38,538 nucleotides of DNA from a bacterium (GTDB taxonomy: Bacteria > Chloroflexota > Anaerolineae > Caldilineales > Caldilineaceae): contig WGMT01000106.1 in NCBI GenBank assembly GCA_016124945.1, positions 1 to 38,538 on the forward strand, in the 5' to 3' direction. Both the position numbers and the translations under genes were made by a program. Below, piece after piece: positions 1-7,780 of this stretch (position 1 is its first letter; each line of letters begins with the position of its first letter). The notes under the pieces were generated by a model that saw only the letters and a program-made list of their open reading frames with translations, made no database searches and had not been told where the DNA came from.

Positions 1-102
1 GCCGGTTGAGTAGCGCAGCGTATCGAAACCAAGGAACGGGTCTACAGAGAAACCGGTCTCGCCTACCCGCTTGGTTTCGATACGCTGCGCTACTCAACCG
101 GC
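1..102. repeat. 33-bp perfect inverted repeat at the left edge
   Basis: Bases 1-33 and 70-102 are exact reverse complements separated by 36 bases. The arms contain tagcgcagcgtatcgaaacc. The left arm starts at the first base of the window, so the element may extend further. No gene is visible in it. It may be a terminator of a gene to the left or a mobile palindromic repeat. The stretch 103-292 holds no gene; bases 221-258 iterate the heptamer cccagtc and 258-275 carry the ccaatca unit seen at other gene borders. Confidence 0.85.
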
Positions 103-292
103 GCTAGTCAAACTACGGTTTTCAAAGTAGCTTCACTTTAGGTCGTCGAATATGCAAGTGAATTGACGCGCCAATGGGCTCCACAGAACTGCGGTGCACC
201 CATTCATTGCCCAATTTCGAAGCCCAGTCCCCGATACCCAGTCCCCAGTCCCCAGCCCTCCAATCACCAATCACTACATTCCGGAGAACGCT

Positions 293-967
293 ATGCACCT
301 ATTGATCACCGCCGCCGCCGATCCACTGACGCGGGTGTTGGCCGACCAGTTGGCGGCCACGCACACGATTCGCCTCACCGACCGTGGGCCAATGCAAAGC
401 CCACACGAGTTTGCCGTCAGCCCGCTAGGACACGACGCTTCAACCAATCTCCTCGTACGGGGGATGGACGCCATCGTGCACCTGTCCGCTCTTTCCCCGG
501 CCCAAGACGCAACAGCCCAGATCGACTACATGACCCGCTGCACCTACAACTTGCTCACAGCCGCGGTGACCGAAGGGGTGCGCCGCGTCGTCTATCTGAG
601 TAGCCTCGACTTGCTGACGCCCTACGATACCAACTACCGGGTGGACGAGCGCTGGCGCCCGCTGCCGTCACCGCAGCCGCCGTCACTCACGGCACACCTG
701 GGCGAATCGGTCTGCCGTGAGTTTGCCCGCGAGCACAAGTTGGATGTGGCCGTGTTGCGCCTGGCCCACGTCACCGAGTCCGACGCGCACATCCCGTCGG
801 CGCCGTGGGTCGATGTGCGCGACGTGGCGCAAGCCGTCAACCTGGCCCTGACGGCTGAGATCGAGCAATGGGGCGTCTACCACATTGCGTCCTTGGCGGT
901 GGGGCCACGCTTCAGCATCGGCAAGGCGCAGACCGAACTCGAATTCGAGCCTCAATTTAACGGATAG
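293..967 (+). CDS. degenerate SDR-like / NAD-dependent epimerase-fold protein
   Basis: A 224-residue protein with the Rossmann fold pattern of extended SDR/NAD-dependent epimerases. The ATG at 293 follows GGAG at 283-286. It is a paralog of the next gene: both share a 'GMDAIV(H/N)LS' segment near residue 60 and a 'VRRV(V/I)'-like strand near residue 98. The glycine-rich nucleotide loop is gone: residues 3-12 read LLITAAADPL where the neighbour has GGGGMLG. The YxxxK catalytic pair is also absent; the aligned stretch reads PSLTAHLGESVC. Fold assignment is good, but enzymatic activity is doubtful. It lies 9 bp upstream of the second copy, so the two are probably co-transcribed and could form a heteromer. 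The substrate is unknown. Confidence 0.75.
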   Translation: MHLLITAAADPLTRVLADQLAATHTIRLTDRGPMQSPHEFAVSPLGHDASTNLLVRGMDAIVHLSALSPAQDATAQIDYMTRCTYNLLTAAVTEGVRRVVYLSSLDLLTPYDTNYRVDERWRPLPSPQPPSLTAHLGESVCREFAREHKLDVAVLRLAHVTESDAHIPSAPWVDVRDVAQAVNLALTAEIEQWGVYHIASLAVGPRFSIGKAQTELEFEPQFNG

Positions 968-976
968 GAGACAAAC

Positions 977-1702
977 ATGAATGTACTGATCTTGGGCGGC
1001 GGCGGCATGTTGGGGCCGTATGTGGCAAAGGCGCTGGCCCCGTACCACAATCTACGTGTCACCGATATCAAACGCCCCGAAGGCGATCTGCCCGGCGAGT
1101 TTGTGGAAGTAGATGCCGGTTCGCTCTCGCAGGTGGTGGACGCGGCCGAGGGCATGGACGCCATTGTCAACCTGTCTGTGCTGCGCCATGACCGTCAACT
1201 GGCGTTTGATGTCAATACGCTGGGCTGTTACAACACAATGCAGGCCGCGGTGACCCACAACATCCGCCGTGTGATCAACACCGGCCCGCACTTCACCTTT
1301 GCCGGGCGCACCTACGAACGTTTCGACTACGAACTTGGCCCCGACATCCCCCCACAGCCGGGGACGAACCTCTACGCCATCACCAAGTCGCTCGGCCAAG
1401 AGATCTGCAAGATCTACACCGAGCACCACGACATCTACGTGCAGATGTACCTTTTCTACAACTTCCGGGATCCCGCTGATCTGCGCAAAGGCGAACGCTA
1501 CGCACCTTTCCTGATTTCGTGGGAGAACGCCGCCGAAATCTTCAACCTGGGCCTGACCGTGGATCTGGAGACGCTGCCCTCCCGCTGTGAGGTCTTCAAC
1601 GTCTTCACCGACATGCCCCATGCCCGCTTCCGCAACGACAAGGTCAAGCGTGTCCTCGGCTTCGAGCCGCGCGAGGATGTCAGCGAGACATGGCAGATCT
1701 GA
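977..1702 (+). CDS. NAD-dependent epimerase/dehydratase (extended SDR)
   Basis: A 241-residue SDR-fold oxidoreductase/epimerase. The N-terminal LGGGGMLGPY (residues 6-15) is the dinucleotide-binding loop, and Y133-AIT-K137 matches the YxxxK catalytic pair. The start ATG follows GGAG at 967-970, which overlaps the stop of the upstream paralog, so the pair is likely translated from one transcript. Typical substrates are nucleotide sugars or related carbonyl compounds, but nothing here identifies the actual one. At 241 residues it is shorter than most epimerases (about 300), with a reduced C-terminal substrate domain. Its TGA stop is the first codon of an iterated gacgac/gaacgac repeat. Confidence 0.82.
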   Translation: MNVLILGGGGMLGPYVAKALAPYHNLRVTDIKRPEGDLPGEFVEVDAGSLSQVVDAAEGMDAIVNLSVLRHDRQLAFDVNTLGCYNTMQAAVTHNIRRVINTGPHFTFAGRTYERFDYELGPDIPPQPGTNLYAITKSLGQEICKIYTEHHDIYVQMYLFYNFRDPADLRKGERYAPFLISWENAAEIFNLGLTVDLETLPSRCEVFNVFTDMPHARFRNDKVKRVLGFEPREDVSETWQI

Positions 1703-1764
1703 CGACGGACGACGAACGACGAACGAAGGACGTTAAGTGCGTGAATGCCCCTAACGTCCTTCGT
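1701..1764. repeat. iterated gacgac/gaacgac repeat with hairpin
   Basis: Directly at the stop of the SDR gene, bases 1701-1730 iterate gacgacg/gaacgac. The end of this run (1723-1735, acgaaggacgtta) pairs perfectly with 1752-1764, giving a 13-bp stem with a 16-base loop. It could act as a terminator although there is no clear U-tract. The same unit recurs at 4572-4600. Confidence 0.75.
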
Positions 1765-1778
1765 CCGCCTACACCAAT

Positions 1779-1895
1779 TTCAGTACTTCACGATTCTCTG
1801 CGAACTTGCGGAGAGAGCATCCTCAGATGCGGCTTGTTCAGTTCTCCCCGGCATCTGAGGATGCCTACTCCGCGTCAAAATCGTGAATTACTGAA
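1779..1895. repeat. nested palindrome between SDR and DGPF genes
   Basis: The outer arms 1779-1795 and 1879-1895 match in 16 of 17 positions. The inner arms 1817-1830 (gcatcctcagatgc) and 1851-1864 are perfect. The whole can fold into a branched hairpin. The 306-base stretch 1703-2008 holds this and the preceding hairpin and no gene. Confidence 0.8.
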
Positions 1896-2008
1896 TTTTC
1901 AAAACTCGTAAAATTGATTGTCGATCCCACACATTCCCATTCGTCGTATTGGCAGAAGGGCGAATTTGGTCGCTCTATCCAACCAACCAGACCCGAGGAG
2001 GTCACACA

Positions 2009-2359
2009 ATGCGATACCTTTGCTTACTCTACGGAAACGAAGCCATCGATGCCCAGATGACGCCTGAAGAAAGCCAGCAACAAATGGGCGAATACTTTGC
2101 CTTCAACGAGGAAGCCAGCAGCGCAGGCGTAAACCTGGGCGGTGAGGCGTTGTTGCCCACCACGATGGCAACCACCGTCCGCCTGCGCGATGGCAAAGTG
2201 CAGACAATGGATGGTCCTTTCGCGGAGACGAAGGAACAACTCGGTGGCTACTACCTGATTCAGTGCGAGAATCTGGATGAGGCGATTCAGTGGGCAGCCA
2301 AGATTCCTGCTGCACGCGATGGCTGTGTCGAGGTGCGTCCAGTCGTTGAGTGGAATTAA
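2009..2359 (+). CDS. YCII-related (DGPF) domain protein
   Basis: A 116-residue single-domain protein of the YCII/DGPF family. It begins MRYLCLLYGNE and carries the family signature MDGPFAETKEQLGGYYLI around residues 70-87. The ATG at 2009 has a strong GAGGAGG site at 1995-2001. The family name comes from the DGPF motif, and its biochemical activity is not settled. Genes of this family are the standard partners of ECF42 sigma factors, and one follows 192 bp downstream here. Inference: this protein is the target or co-regulated partner of that sigma factor. No signal peptide or membrane segment is visible, so it is probably cytoplasmic. Confidence 0.88.
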   Translation: MRYLCLLYGNEAIDAQMTPEESQQQMGEYFAFNEEASSAGVNLGGEALLPTTMATTVRLRDGKVQTMDGPFAETKEQLGGYYLIQCENLDEAIQWAAKIPAARDGCVEVRPVVEWN

Positions 2360-2389
2360 CTGAACATAGATTTTAGAAGACGGATTGTT

Positions 2390-2518
2390 CCACAGATTTC
2401 ACGGATTAAAAGGATTGTGGAGGATTTCTCTTCGCACCTGAATAGTTACTTCTCTTCTTCCTTTGCGTCTTTGCGGTGAATCTTCTTTCTGGATCCTTCA
2501 AATCCGTGAAATCTGTGG
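2390..2518. repeat. 18-bp inverted repeat spanning the DGPF-ECF42 gap
   Basis: Bases 2390-2407 (ccacagatttcacggatt) pair perfectly with 2501-2518 around a 93-base loop. The loop includes ctttgcgtctttgcgg (2460-2475), an iterated motif. The element fills the space between the DGPF gene and its sigma factor, so it may separate their transcription or act as an attenuating structure. Confidence 0.8.
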
Positions 2519-2551
2519 ATCATTTCTCCGGTGTCTGAGGAATACGTTGCC

Positions 2552-3820
2552 ATGACGAGGACTGAAACCAGCCGAGTGATCGAAGATACGTTCCGGGCGG
2601 AAGCTGGGCGGGTGCTGGCTACCCTCATCAGTGGGTTGGACGGCGACTTCGAACTGGCCGAAGACGGTCTGCAAGATGCGTTGGTGATGGCGTTGCAACG
2701 TTGGCCCCAAGACGGCACGCCGCACAACCCCGCCGCCTGGATCACCACCACTGCACGCAATAAAATCATAGACCGCTTGCGCCGCAATCGCACTTTGGCG
2801 CGCAAGACCGAGCAACTGGTGCACGAAGTACGTTTGCAGCAGCAGAGCGAAAGCGAAGCCGAGATGGACAACATCCCCGACGAACGGCTCAAATTGATCT
2901 TCACCTGTTGCCACCCGGCACTTTCGATTGAGGCGCAGATCGCGTTGACACTGCGCACGCTGGGTGGCCTTTCCACCAACGAGATCGCCGCTGCCTTCAT
3001 GACGCCGGTGCCGACGATGGCGCAGCGACTTGTGCGCGCCAAGCAAAAGATCCGCAGCGCTGGGATTCCCTTCCGTGTGCCGCCGTCTTCATTGATCCAC
3101 GAACGGTTGGCAACGGTGTCGACAATTCTCTATCTGATCTTCAACGCGGGGTACACGGCGGTGGAAGGCGAATCGCTGCTGCGCACCGATCTCTGTAGCG
3201 AAGCCATCCACCTCACCGAAGTGCTGGCAATGTTGCTGACCGAAAACAATGCCCTACAGGAAGATCCCGAAGTGCTTGGCCTGCTGGCGCTTATGCTGCT
3301 TCACGACGCCCGCCGCGATGCCCGCGTCAACGACGCCGGGCAGATCATCCTGCTCGAAGCTCAGGATCGTACACAGTGGAACCGATCTCAGATCGCGGCG
3401 GGGATGGGCATCCTCGAACGGGCGCTGGCACTCGGCCACCCCGGTCCGTATCAGATCCAGGCTGCTATCAGCGCACTGCACGCCGAAGCGCCGTCCTCCG
3501 CGCAGACGGATTGGCGGCAGATTGCGTTGCTTTACGCCGCTCTGTACGAGATGCAGCCTTCGCCTGTGGTCGAGTTGAACCGTGCTGTGGCGATTGCCAT
3601 GGCCTACGGTCCTCGGCGTGGGCTTGCCCTGCTCGACGCCGCCGAACTCATCGACGCCCTCAGCGGTTACTACCTCTTCCACGCTGCTCGCGCCGATCTC
3701 CTGCGCCGCGATGGTCAACGATCCCCGGCCGCCGATGCGTACCGCCGTGCACTCAGCCTTACCCAGAATGTGGTGGAGCGGCAATATCTTTCCCAGCGTC
3801 TTAAAGAGGTGAGTGGGTGA
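2552..3820 (+). CDS. ECF42-type RNA polymerase sigma factor
   Basis: A 422-residue sigma-70 family protein of the ECF42 type. The first ~80 residues form region 2 (EDTFRAEAGRVLATLI, then WITTTARNKIIDRLRRNRT). Region 4 lies around residues 125-165 (FTCCHPALSIEAQIALTLRT and MAQRLVRAKQKIR). A long C-terminal half (about 175-422) with helical, TPR-like repeats distinguishes this group from short ECF factors. The ATG at 2552 is preferred because GAGGAA lies 9 bases upstream; a GTG at 2531 in the same frame has no ribosome site. No anti-sigma factor is adjacent, as is usual for this group, where the C-terminal extension is thought to control activity. The DGPF gene upstream is the expected partner. 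Confidence 0.9.
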   Translation: MTRTETSRVIEDTFRAEAGRVLATLISGLDGDFELAEDGLQDALVMALQRWPQDGTPHNPAAWITTTARNKIIDRLRRNRTLARKTEQLVHEVRLQQQSESEAEMDNIPDERLKLIFTCCHPALSIEAQIALTLRTLGGLSTNEIAAAFMTPVPTMAQRLVRAKQKIRSAGIPFRVPPSSLIHERLATVSTILYLIFNAGYTAVEGESLLRTDLCSEAIHLTEVLAMLLTENNALQEDPEVLGLLALMLLHDARRDARVNDAGQIILLEAQDRTQWNRSQIAAGMGILERALALGHPGPYQIQAAISALHAEAPSSAQTDWRQIALLYAALYEMQPSPVVELNRAVAIAMAYGPRRGLALLDAAELIDALSGYYLFHAARADLLRRDGQRSPAADAYRRALSLTQNVVERQYLSQRLKEVSG

Positions 3821-4020
3821 TTTTGTTGGCAATCCCTGGGTGAGATTCAAATTTACTGTTGACACGGACTTAACGTTCGTCCTCTGTTTTTCGTCCCTTT
3901 TCTGATTCTATCCCCCAATATATCCTGCACTTGTGTATGGATATCTAGAGCCGCGGCGGAAATCAGGTTAACCTGTGACGGCAGTACTGAATAGTGCTGA
4001 ATCAGCCGAAAGGATACACC

Positions 4021-4434
4021 ATGACACGTCGCACACAAGGCAATTTGAAATCAAATCTCCAGTCTGAAAGTGTTTTGAACCATGTCCACGAGGGCATGGA
4101 CGTATACACCAGCGACGACAAACACATTGGTAAAGTTGAACGTGTCTACTTTGGCGTAGTGAGTGAGCAGGAAGCTGCCACAGGCACCGGTGCCGTCACC
4201 AACGATGATCCGCGTATGCAGCAGCATTCGTGGGTTGAAGAAATGGCCAATGTCTTCCGCACTGATGAGATCCCCGATGAGGTGCGTGAAAGATTGCAGC
4301 GCCTTGGCTTTATTCGTATTGACGCCAAAGGTCTTTTCTCTAGCGATCGTTACGCAACACCGGACCAAATTGCGACCGTTCGCGATGATCGGGTCATCTT
4401 GACCGCTGATCGGGATACGCTGTTCAAAGGCTAA
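4021..4434 (+). CDS. DUF2171 / PRC-barrel-like protein
   Basis: A 137-residue protein. Residues 23-42 (VHEGMDVYTSDDKHIGKVER) are typical of DUF2171, a small beta-barrel domain related to PRC barrels. The C-terminal part (FIRIDAKGLFSSDRYATPDQ) repeats a similar strand pattern. The ATG at 4021 has AAAGGA at 4009-4014, the same aaaggatacacc leader as the sugar isomerase gene at 11692. The function of the domain is unknown; PRC barrels bind RNA or photosynthetic and ribosomal partners. It appears monocistronic. The 200-base upstream gap holds two short palindromes (aggttaacct at 3965-3974 and a cagtactg core) but no gene. Confidence 0.75.
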   Translation: MTRRTQGNLKSNLQSESVLNHVHEGMDVYTSDDKHIGKVERVYFGVVSEQEAATGTGAVTNDDPRMQQHSWVEEMANVFRTDEIPDEVRERLQRLGFIRIDAKGLFSSDRYATPDQIATVRDDRVILTADRDTLFKG

Positions 4435-4449
4435 AACGTCGTCACAGTT

Positions 4450-4562
4450 GCCGAATTCATTCGGCCTGTAGTAGAACAAACTACCATCCGGGGAGTGACC
4501 GGGCAGTACACACTTTGCCAAATTTCCAACCAATCCCCCAAATTCTGGTCACTCCCCGGATG
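4450..4562. terminator. convergent terminator region with two hairpins
   Basis: A small stem (gccgaat/attcggc, 4450-4465) sits just past the DUF2171 stop. A larger perfect 16-bp stem pairs 4485-4500 (catccggggagtgacc) with 4547-4562 around a 46-base loop. The region lies between convergent genes (stops at 4434 and 4641), so it probably terminates transcription from both sides. Bases 4572-4600 carry the iterated gacgac unit and nothing else is visible to 4640. Confidence 0.65.
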
Positions 4563-4640
4563 TGACAATTGGACGACGGACGACTGACGACCGACGACGG
4601 GCAGCCCGATACACACTTTCTTTGGTCCATGCACCACGCA

Positions 4641-5891
4641 CTACACCCCCCACTCCAAGATCGACACCATCTGCGGCGGCACTGCTTCCACTCCTTCACG
4701 CTCACCCTGCCCAACAAATTGAACAAAGAGATGTAATTCGTGGGCCGATTCCCACAGTTCGCTGTCGTAGGTCGGCTCCCAATGGCCTACCGACGTCTCG
4801 GTGAGATCGGTGATCTGCCAGGCAGTGTTGCCCAGATCGGCGCAACTGGCCACCGACACCCGGCTGTCCCGTTCCTCGTCGCGGAAGACGAGATAGGCCC
4901 GCGTCGCATCCCTATCCGCCGCCGCCACAATCAGCGGACGGCTGATGGGAATACGCCGTGTGCCCACCCCACCCAATGTGAACGGCGTCTCCCGCTGTGA
5001 CACCTGTGATACCTGCCAACTTGCGCCGTCGTGATAGACGAGGTGATATTGTGGGATCTCCGTCCCCGGTGGTCGCCAATAGCTGGCGATGTAGGGTCGC
5101 CCTAGCGCATCGGCGCACATGGACGTCTGGTTGATCAGTTCGTGTCCTTGGGGGATGGCGCAGGCGATCTCGGCGCTGGTCTGGGTAATGGGCAGATCAT
5201 AGACTTCGCCCGTCGACTTTTGCCAGGTCAGCCCGCCGTCGTGGGATCGGGCGTAGCACAGATCGTGGTTGGTGGCTACATCTGGCGTTTCGCGCCACAC
5301 CCAAGAAAGGTGGATCGTCTCGTTGCTGTCAATCGCGATCTGCCAGTAAGCGTTGCGTTCGCCCTCGCCGTCGATGAAACTGTTCTGGATCTGCGTCCAC
5401 TGTTGGGCGCGTGTGCTGTAACGGTTCAGCATCAAATTGCCATTGCCCGACATGCCGTCGCGGTAGAAGAAGAGCAGATCGCCGCCCGCCAGCCGGTAGA
5501 ACTGGGGATAGGTAACCTTGTCCTCGACCAGGCCCGTCATCGAGAGTGGCCCTGTGAGATCGAGCGATCCTGGGGAGACGGAGCGGACGTAGCGCAGCCG
5601 GTTGTTGTGGTGATCCCAAGAGAGGTGTAGATAACCGTCGCCGTCCACCATCAGGCTGATACAGTTGTGGGCGTCGGCCACGTTGCCCGTCAACGGCGTC
5701 TGCTGGATCTCCCAATCAGCGCTGCCCAGCACTCGCCGCGCCAGGACCACGTGACCTGTGTCGTCGTAAAAGGCCACATATTGCATATCACCGTCGGTGA
5801 CCACCGAATTGCGCCGGAAGATCACCGCATTGTTCGAATTCCCCGCCCAGCCTTCAGCAATGGGGACGAGCCGCACGTTGTTGACAGCCAC
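4641..5891 (-). CDS. BNR_4-family beta-propeller protein
   Basis: A 416-residue protein of the BNR-repeat family that includes seven-bladed-propeller polysaccharide lyases (PL24/PL25 type) and related glycosidases. The signature is HNCISLMVDGDGYLHLSWDH followed by NNRLRYVRS, near residues 75-105. A second Asp-box-like blade reads RSHDGGLTWQKS. The preferred start is GTG at 5891 with GGAGA 7 bases upstream, beginning 2 bases after the stop of the M42 gene; an in-frame ATG at 5933 would overlap that gene by 40 bases. No signal peptide is visible from either start, which is unusual for a polysaccharide-degrading enzyme and suggests action on imported oligosaccharides. Substrate is unknown. Confidence 0.8.
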   Translation of the reverse strand: MAVNNVRLVPIAEGWAGNSNNAVIFRRNSVVTDGDMQYVAFYDDTGHVVLARRVLGSADWEIQQTPLTGNVADAHNCISLMVDGDGYLHLSWDHHNNRLRYVRSVSPGSLDLTGPLSMTGLVEDKVTYPQFYRLAGGDLLFFYRDGMSGNGNLMLNRYSTRAQQWTQIQNSFIDGEGERNAYWQIAIDSNETIHLSWVWRETPDVATNHDLCYARSHDGGLTWQKSTGEVYDLPITQTSAEIACAIPQGHELINQTSMCADALGRPYIASYWRPPGTEIPQYHLVYHDGASWQVSQVSQRETPFTLGGVGTRRIPISRPLIVAAADRDATRAYLVFRDEERDSRVSVASCADLGNTAWQITDLTETSVGHWEPTYDSELWESAHELHLFVQFVGQGEREGVEAVPPQMVSILEWGV

Positions 5892-5893
5892 GA

Positions 5894-6937
5894 TCAATTC
5901 TCCAATCCGCGCCGTACGAAGGCGCACAGCCAATCGACTAGTTTTTCAATGTCGCCCATGTGCCCCATTTCGAAGGGGGTGTGGGTGTAACGAGTGGGGA
6001 AGGCCACCAGCGCTGCCGGAATGTCGGCCTTCATCAACGCTGCGCCGTCGCTGCCGAACGAGCCGAAGATGGCGTGTTGGATGGCGATATCGGCGTCGCC
6101 GGCCACCTGCTCCAGCCGCGCCGTCAGCGCATGATCGTAGTGGACGAGCGAATCCTTGTGCACGAGGATCGGCCCACCGCCCAGGCGCACCGGCATCATC
6201 TGCTCGCCCACGCCGGGGATGTCGCCGGCGAGGCCCACTTCGATGGCGATGCCGGCGTCGAACTCTTCATGCGCGGCAAGGGCAAAAGCGCCGACCAGGC
6301 CGATCTCCTCCTGAATGCTACAGGCCAACGTCAACTGACAGCCCAACTCTTCTACAGGCACGCGGCGCAGCACCTCCGTTGCCACCACCAGCGGCACGCG
6401 GTCGTCCAATGCCTTGCCAATGACGTGTGGGCCAAAGCGTTCGGTGGTGGCGTCCCAGATGACGCGCGTGCCCGGCGTCACCCCCCGTTCCAACAACTCG
6501 GCGTGTGACAGCCCTGTGTCCACCCAAAAATCGTTCCACGTCAACGACTTCATCTCAGGCAGCGCCAGCGCCGCCACATGACCGGTTGCCGTAGCGATCA
6601 CGCCGGGGATCTCGCCGCTGCGCGCCATCACCCGCACCCGCTGCCCAATCGTAAATGCATTGCGAAAGCTGGTGCTCTGTGTCCACGCCTGCCCGTTGGC
6701 CAGCCAGAGGAAGCCGCTGGGGTGGATGGCGCGCACAAGGTAGCAGAGTTCGTCGGCGTGGGCTACTAGCAGAATCTTCGGCCCCTTCCCCCCCACCCGC
6801 GCCAGGACGTTCCCCACCTTGGTGCGGCTGGTCTGCGCGCCGGCATCCTGCCACAGCGCCTCCACCACATCCAGCACCGCCCCTTCCTGCCCAATGGGGC
6901 CGCTCATCTCCGTCAACTGCTTGATCAAGTCGTACAT
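5894..6937 (-). CDS. M42 family metallopeptidase
   Basis: A 347-residue protein of the M42 (glutamyl aminopeptidase/FrvX) family, normal length for the family. Visible metal and catalytic motifs are LVAHADELCYLV (His/Asp), ALDDRVPLVVA (bridging Asp), IQEEIGLVGA (catalytic Glu pair), IAIEVGLAGD, and the C-terminal TRYTHTPFEMGH (His). These enzymes are cytoplasmic, self-assembling, dinuclear-metal aminopeptidases. The ATG at 6937 is chosen for its AGGGGA site 8 bases upstream; an in-frame ATG at 6982 adds 15 residues of no recognisable type. The stop overlaps the translational start region of the BNR_4 gene, so the two are coupled. The divergent SGNH gene starts 166 bases away. Confidence 0.9.
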   Translation of the reverse strand: MYDLIKQLTEMSGPIGQEGAVLDVVEALWQDAGAQTSRTKVGNVLARVGGKGPKILLVAHADELCYLVRAIHPSGFLWLANGQAWTQSTSFRNAFTIGQRVRVMARSGEIPGVIATATGHVAALALPEMKSLTWNDFWVDTGLSHAELLERGVTPGTRVIWDATTERFGPHVIGKALDDRVPLVVATEVLRRVPVEELGCQLTLACSIQEEIGLVGAFALAAHEEFDAGIAIEVGLAGDIPGVGEQMMPVRLGGGPILVHKDSLVHYDHALTARLEQVAGDADIAIQHAIFGSFGSDGAALMKADIPAALVAFPTRYTHTPFEMGHMGDIEKLVDWLCAFVRRGLEN

Positions 6938-7103
6938 TGCCGCCGTCCCCTGATGTGTGGTTGAATGTTGGTTTTGATTCATGTGTGGGTTGTGTATGAT
7001 TTTACCACGCGTTGGCGCAGAGATTCGGGGATTAAGTTGGGGATCGCTGCGCGGCGTGTGATACTTAGGGGAAGAGAAGGCAAAGGGCAAAAGGCAAACG
7101 TAA

Positions 7104-7763
7104 GTGATCGAGAGCCGTTCTGTGTATCTATCGTTGAATCGTTGTCGACCCGTTGTAGCGTTTGGGGATTCCACCACCGCGCCGCGGGAGAACCTTGTCA
7201 CCTACGCCGATCTGCTGCGGGCGGAGCTACCGGCGCACGGGGTCGATGTGTCCGTGATCAACGCGGGCGTGCGCGGCAACACCAGCGAAGACGGGCGACT
7301 CCGTTTCGCCGCCGATGTGCTGGCCCATCGTCCCAGTGTGGTGATCATCCAATTCGGCATCAACGACGCCGCCGTCGACGTGTGGAAAGATCCGCCATCA
7401 ACAAGGTCGCGTGTCCCATTGGTTTGGTTCGTCGGCAATCTCGCCACCTTCATCGAGCAACTACGCCAACAGGACGCTACGCCTCTGCTGATGACGCCTA
7501 ATCCTCTGCACTGGACGCGTGAACTGCTGGCGCTCTACGGCAAGCCACCCTACCGCCCCAACGACGCGGACGGCTTCAACCCGATTCTGCAAGAGTATGC
7601 CGAGGCGGTGCGTGTCCTTGCCGCGCGGACGGCCACCCCAATTATCGACATTTTCGCCCTTTTCCAGCGCCTGTCCCTGCCCGAACTACTGCTCGACGGC
7701 ATCCACCCCAACGCGTATGGACACCGGCTGGTGGCGGATCAACTGTTATCATTCCTTACGTAA
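7104..7763 (+). CDS. SGNH/GDSL-type hydrolase
   Basis: A 219-residue esterase/lipase-fold protein. Block I is VVAFGDSTT with the nucleophile at S23. Block III is QFGINDAAVD with its catalytic Asn. Block V is DGIHPNAYGH with D198 and H201 completing the triad. Length matches single-domain GDSL hydrolases acting on acyl esters of sugars or lipids. The GTG at 7104 follows a purine-rich leader (gggcaaaaggcaaacgtaa); a second GTG at 7122 is possible. No signal peptide is evident, so it is probably cytoplasmic. It heads a plus-strand trio with an acyltransferase and a glycosyltransferase, which suggests trimming or modification of glycans. Confidence 0.88.
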   Translation: MIESRSVYLSLNRCRPVVAFGDSTTAPRENLVTYADLLRAELPAHGVDVSVINAGVRGNTSEDGRLRFAADVLAHRPSVVIIQFGINDAAVDVWKDPPSTRSRVPLVWFVGNLATFIEQLRQQDATPLLMTPNPLHWTRELLALYGKPPYRPNDADGFNPILQEYAEAVRVLAARTATPIIDIFALFQRLSLPELLLDGIHPNAYGHRLVADQLLSFLT

Positions 7764-7780
7764 CGCCCTGCCGATACAAT

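Noticed and set aside
293..1702. The two SDR genes as one frameshifted gene
   Set aside because: Each has its own ribosome site and start, both align to the same N-terminal fold, and they are duplicates rather than two halves.
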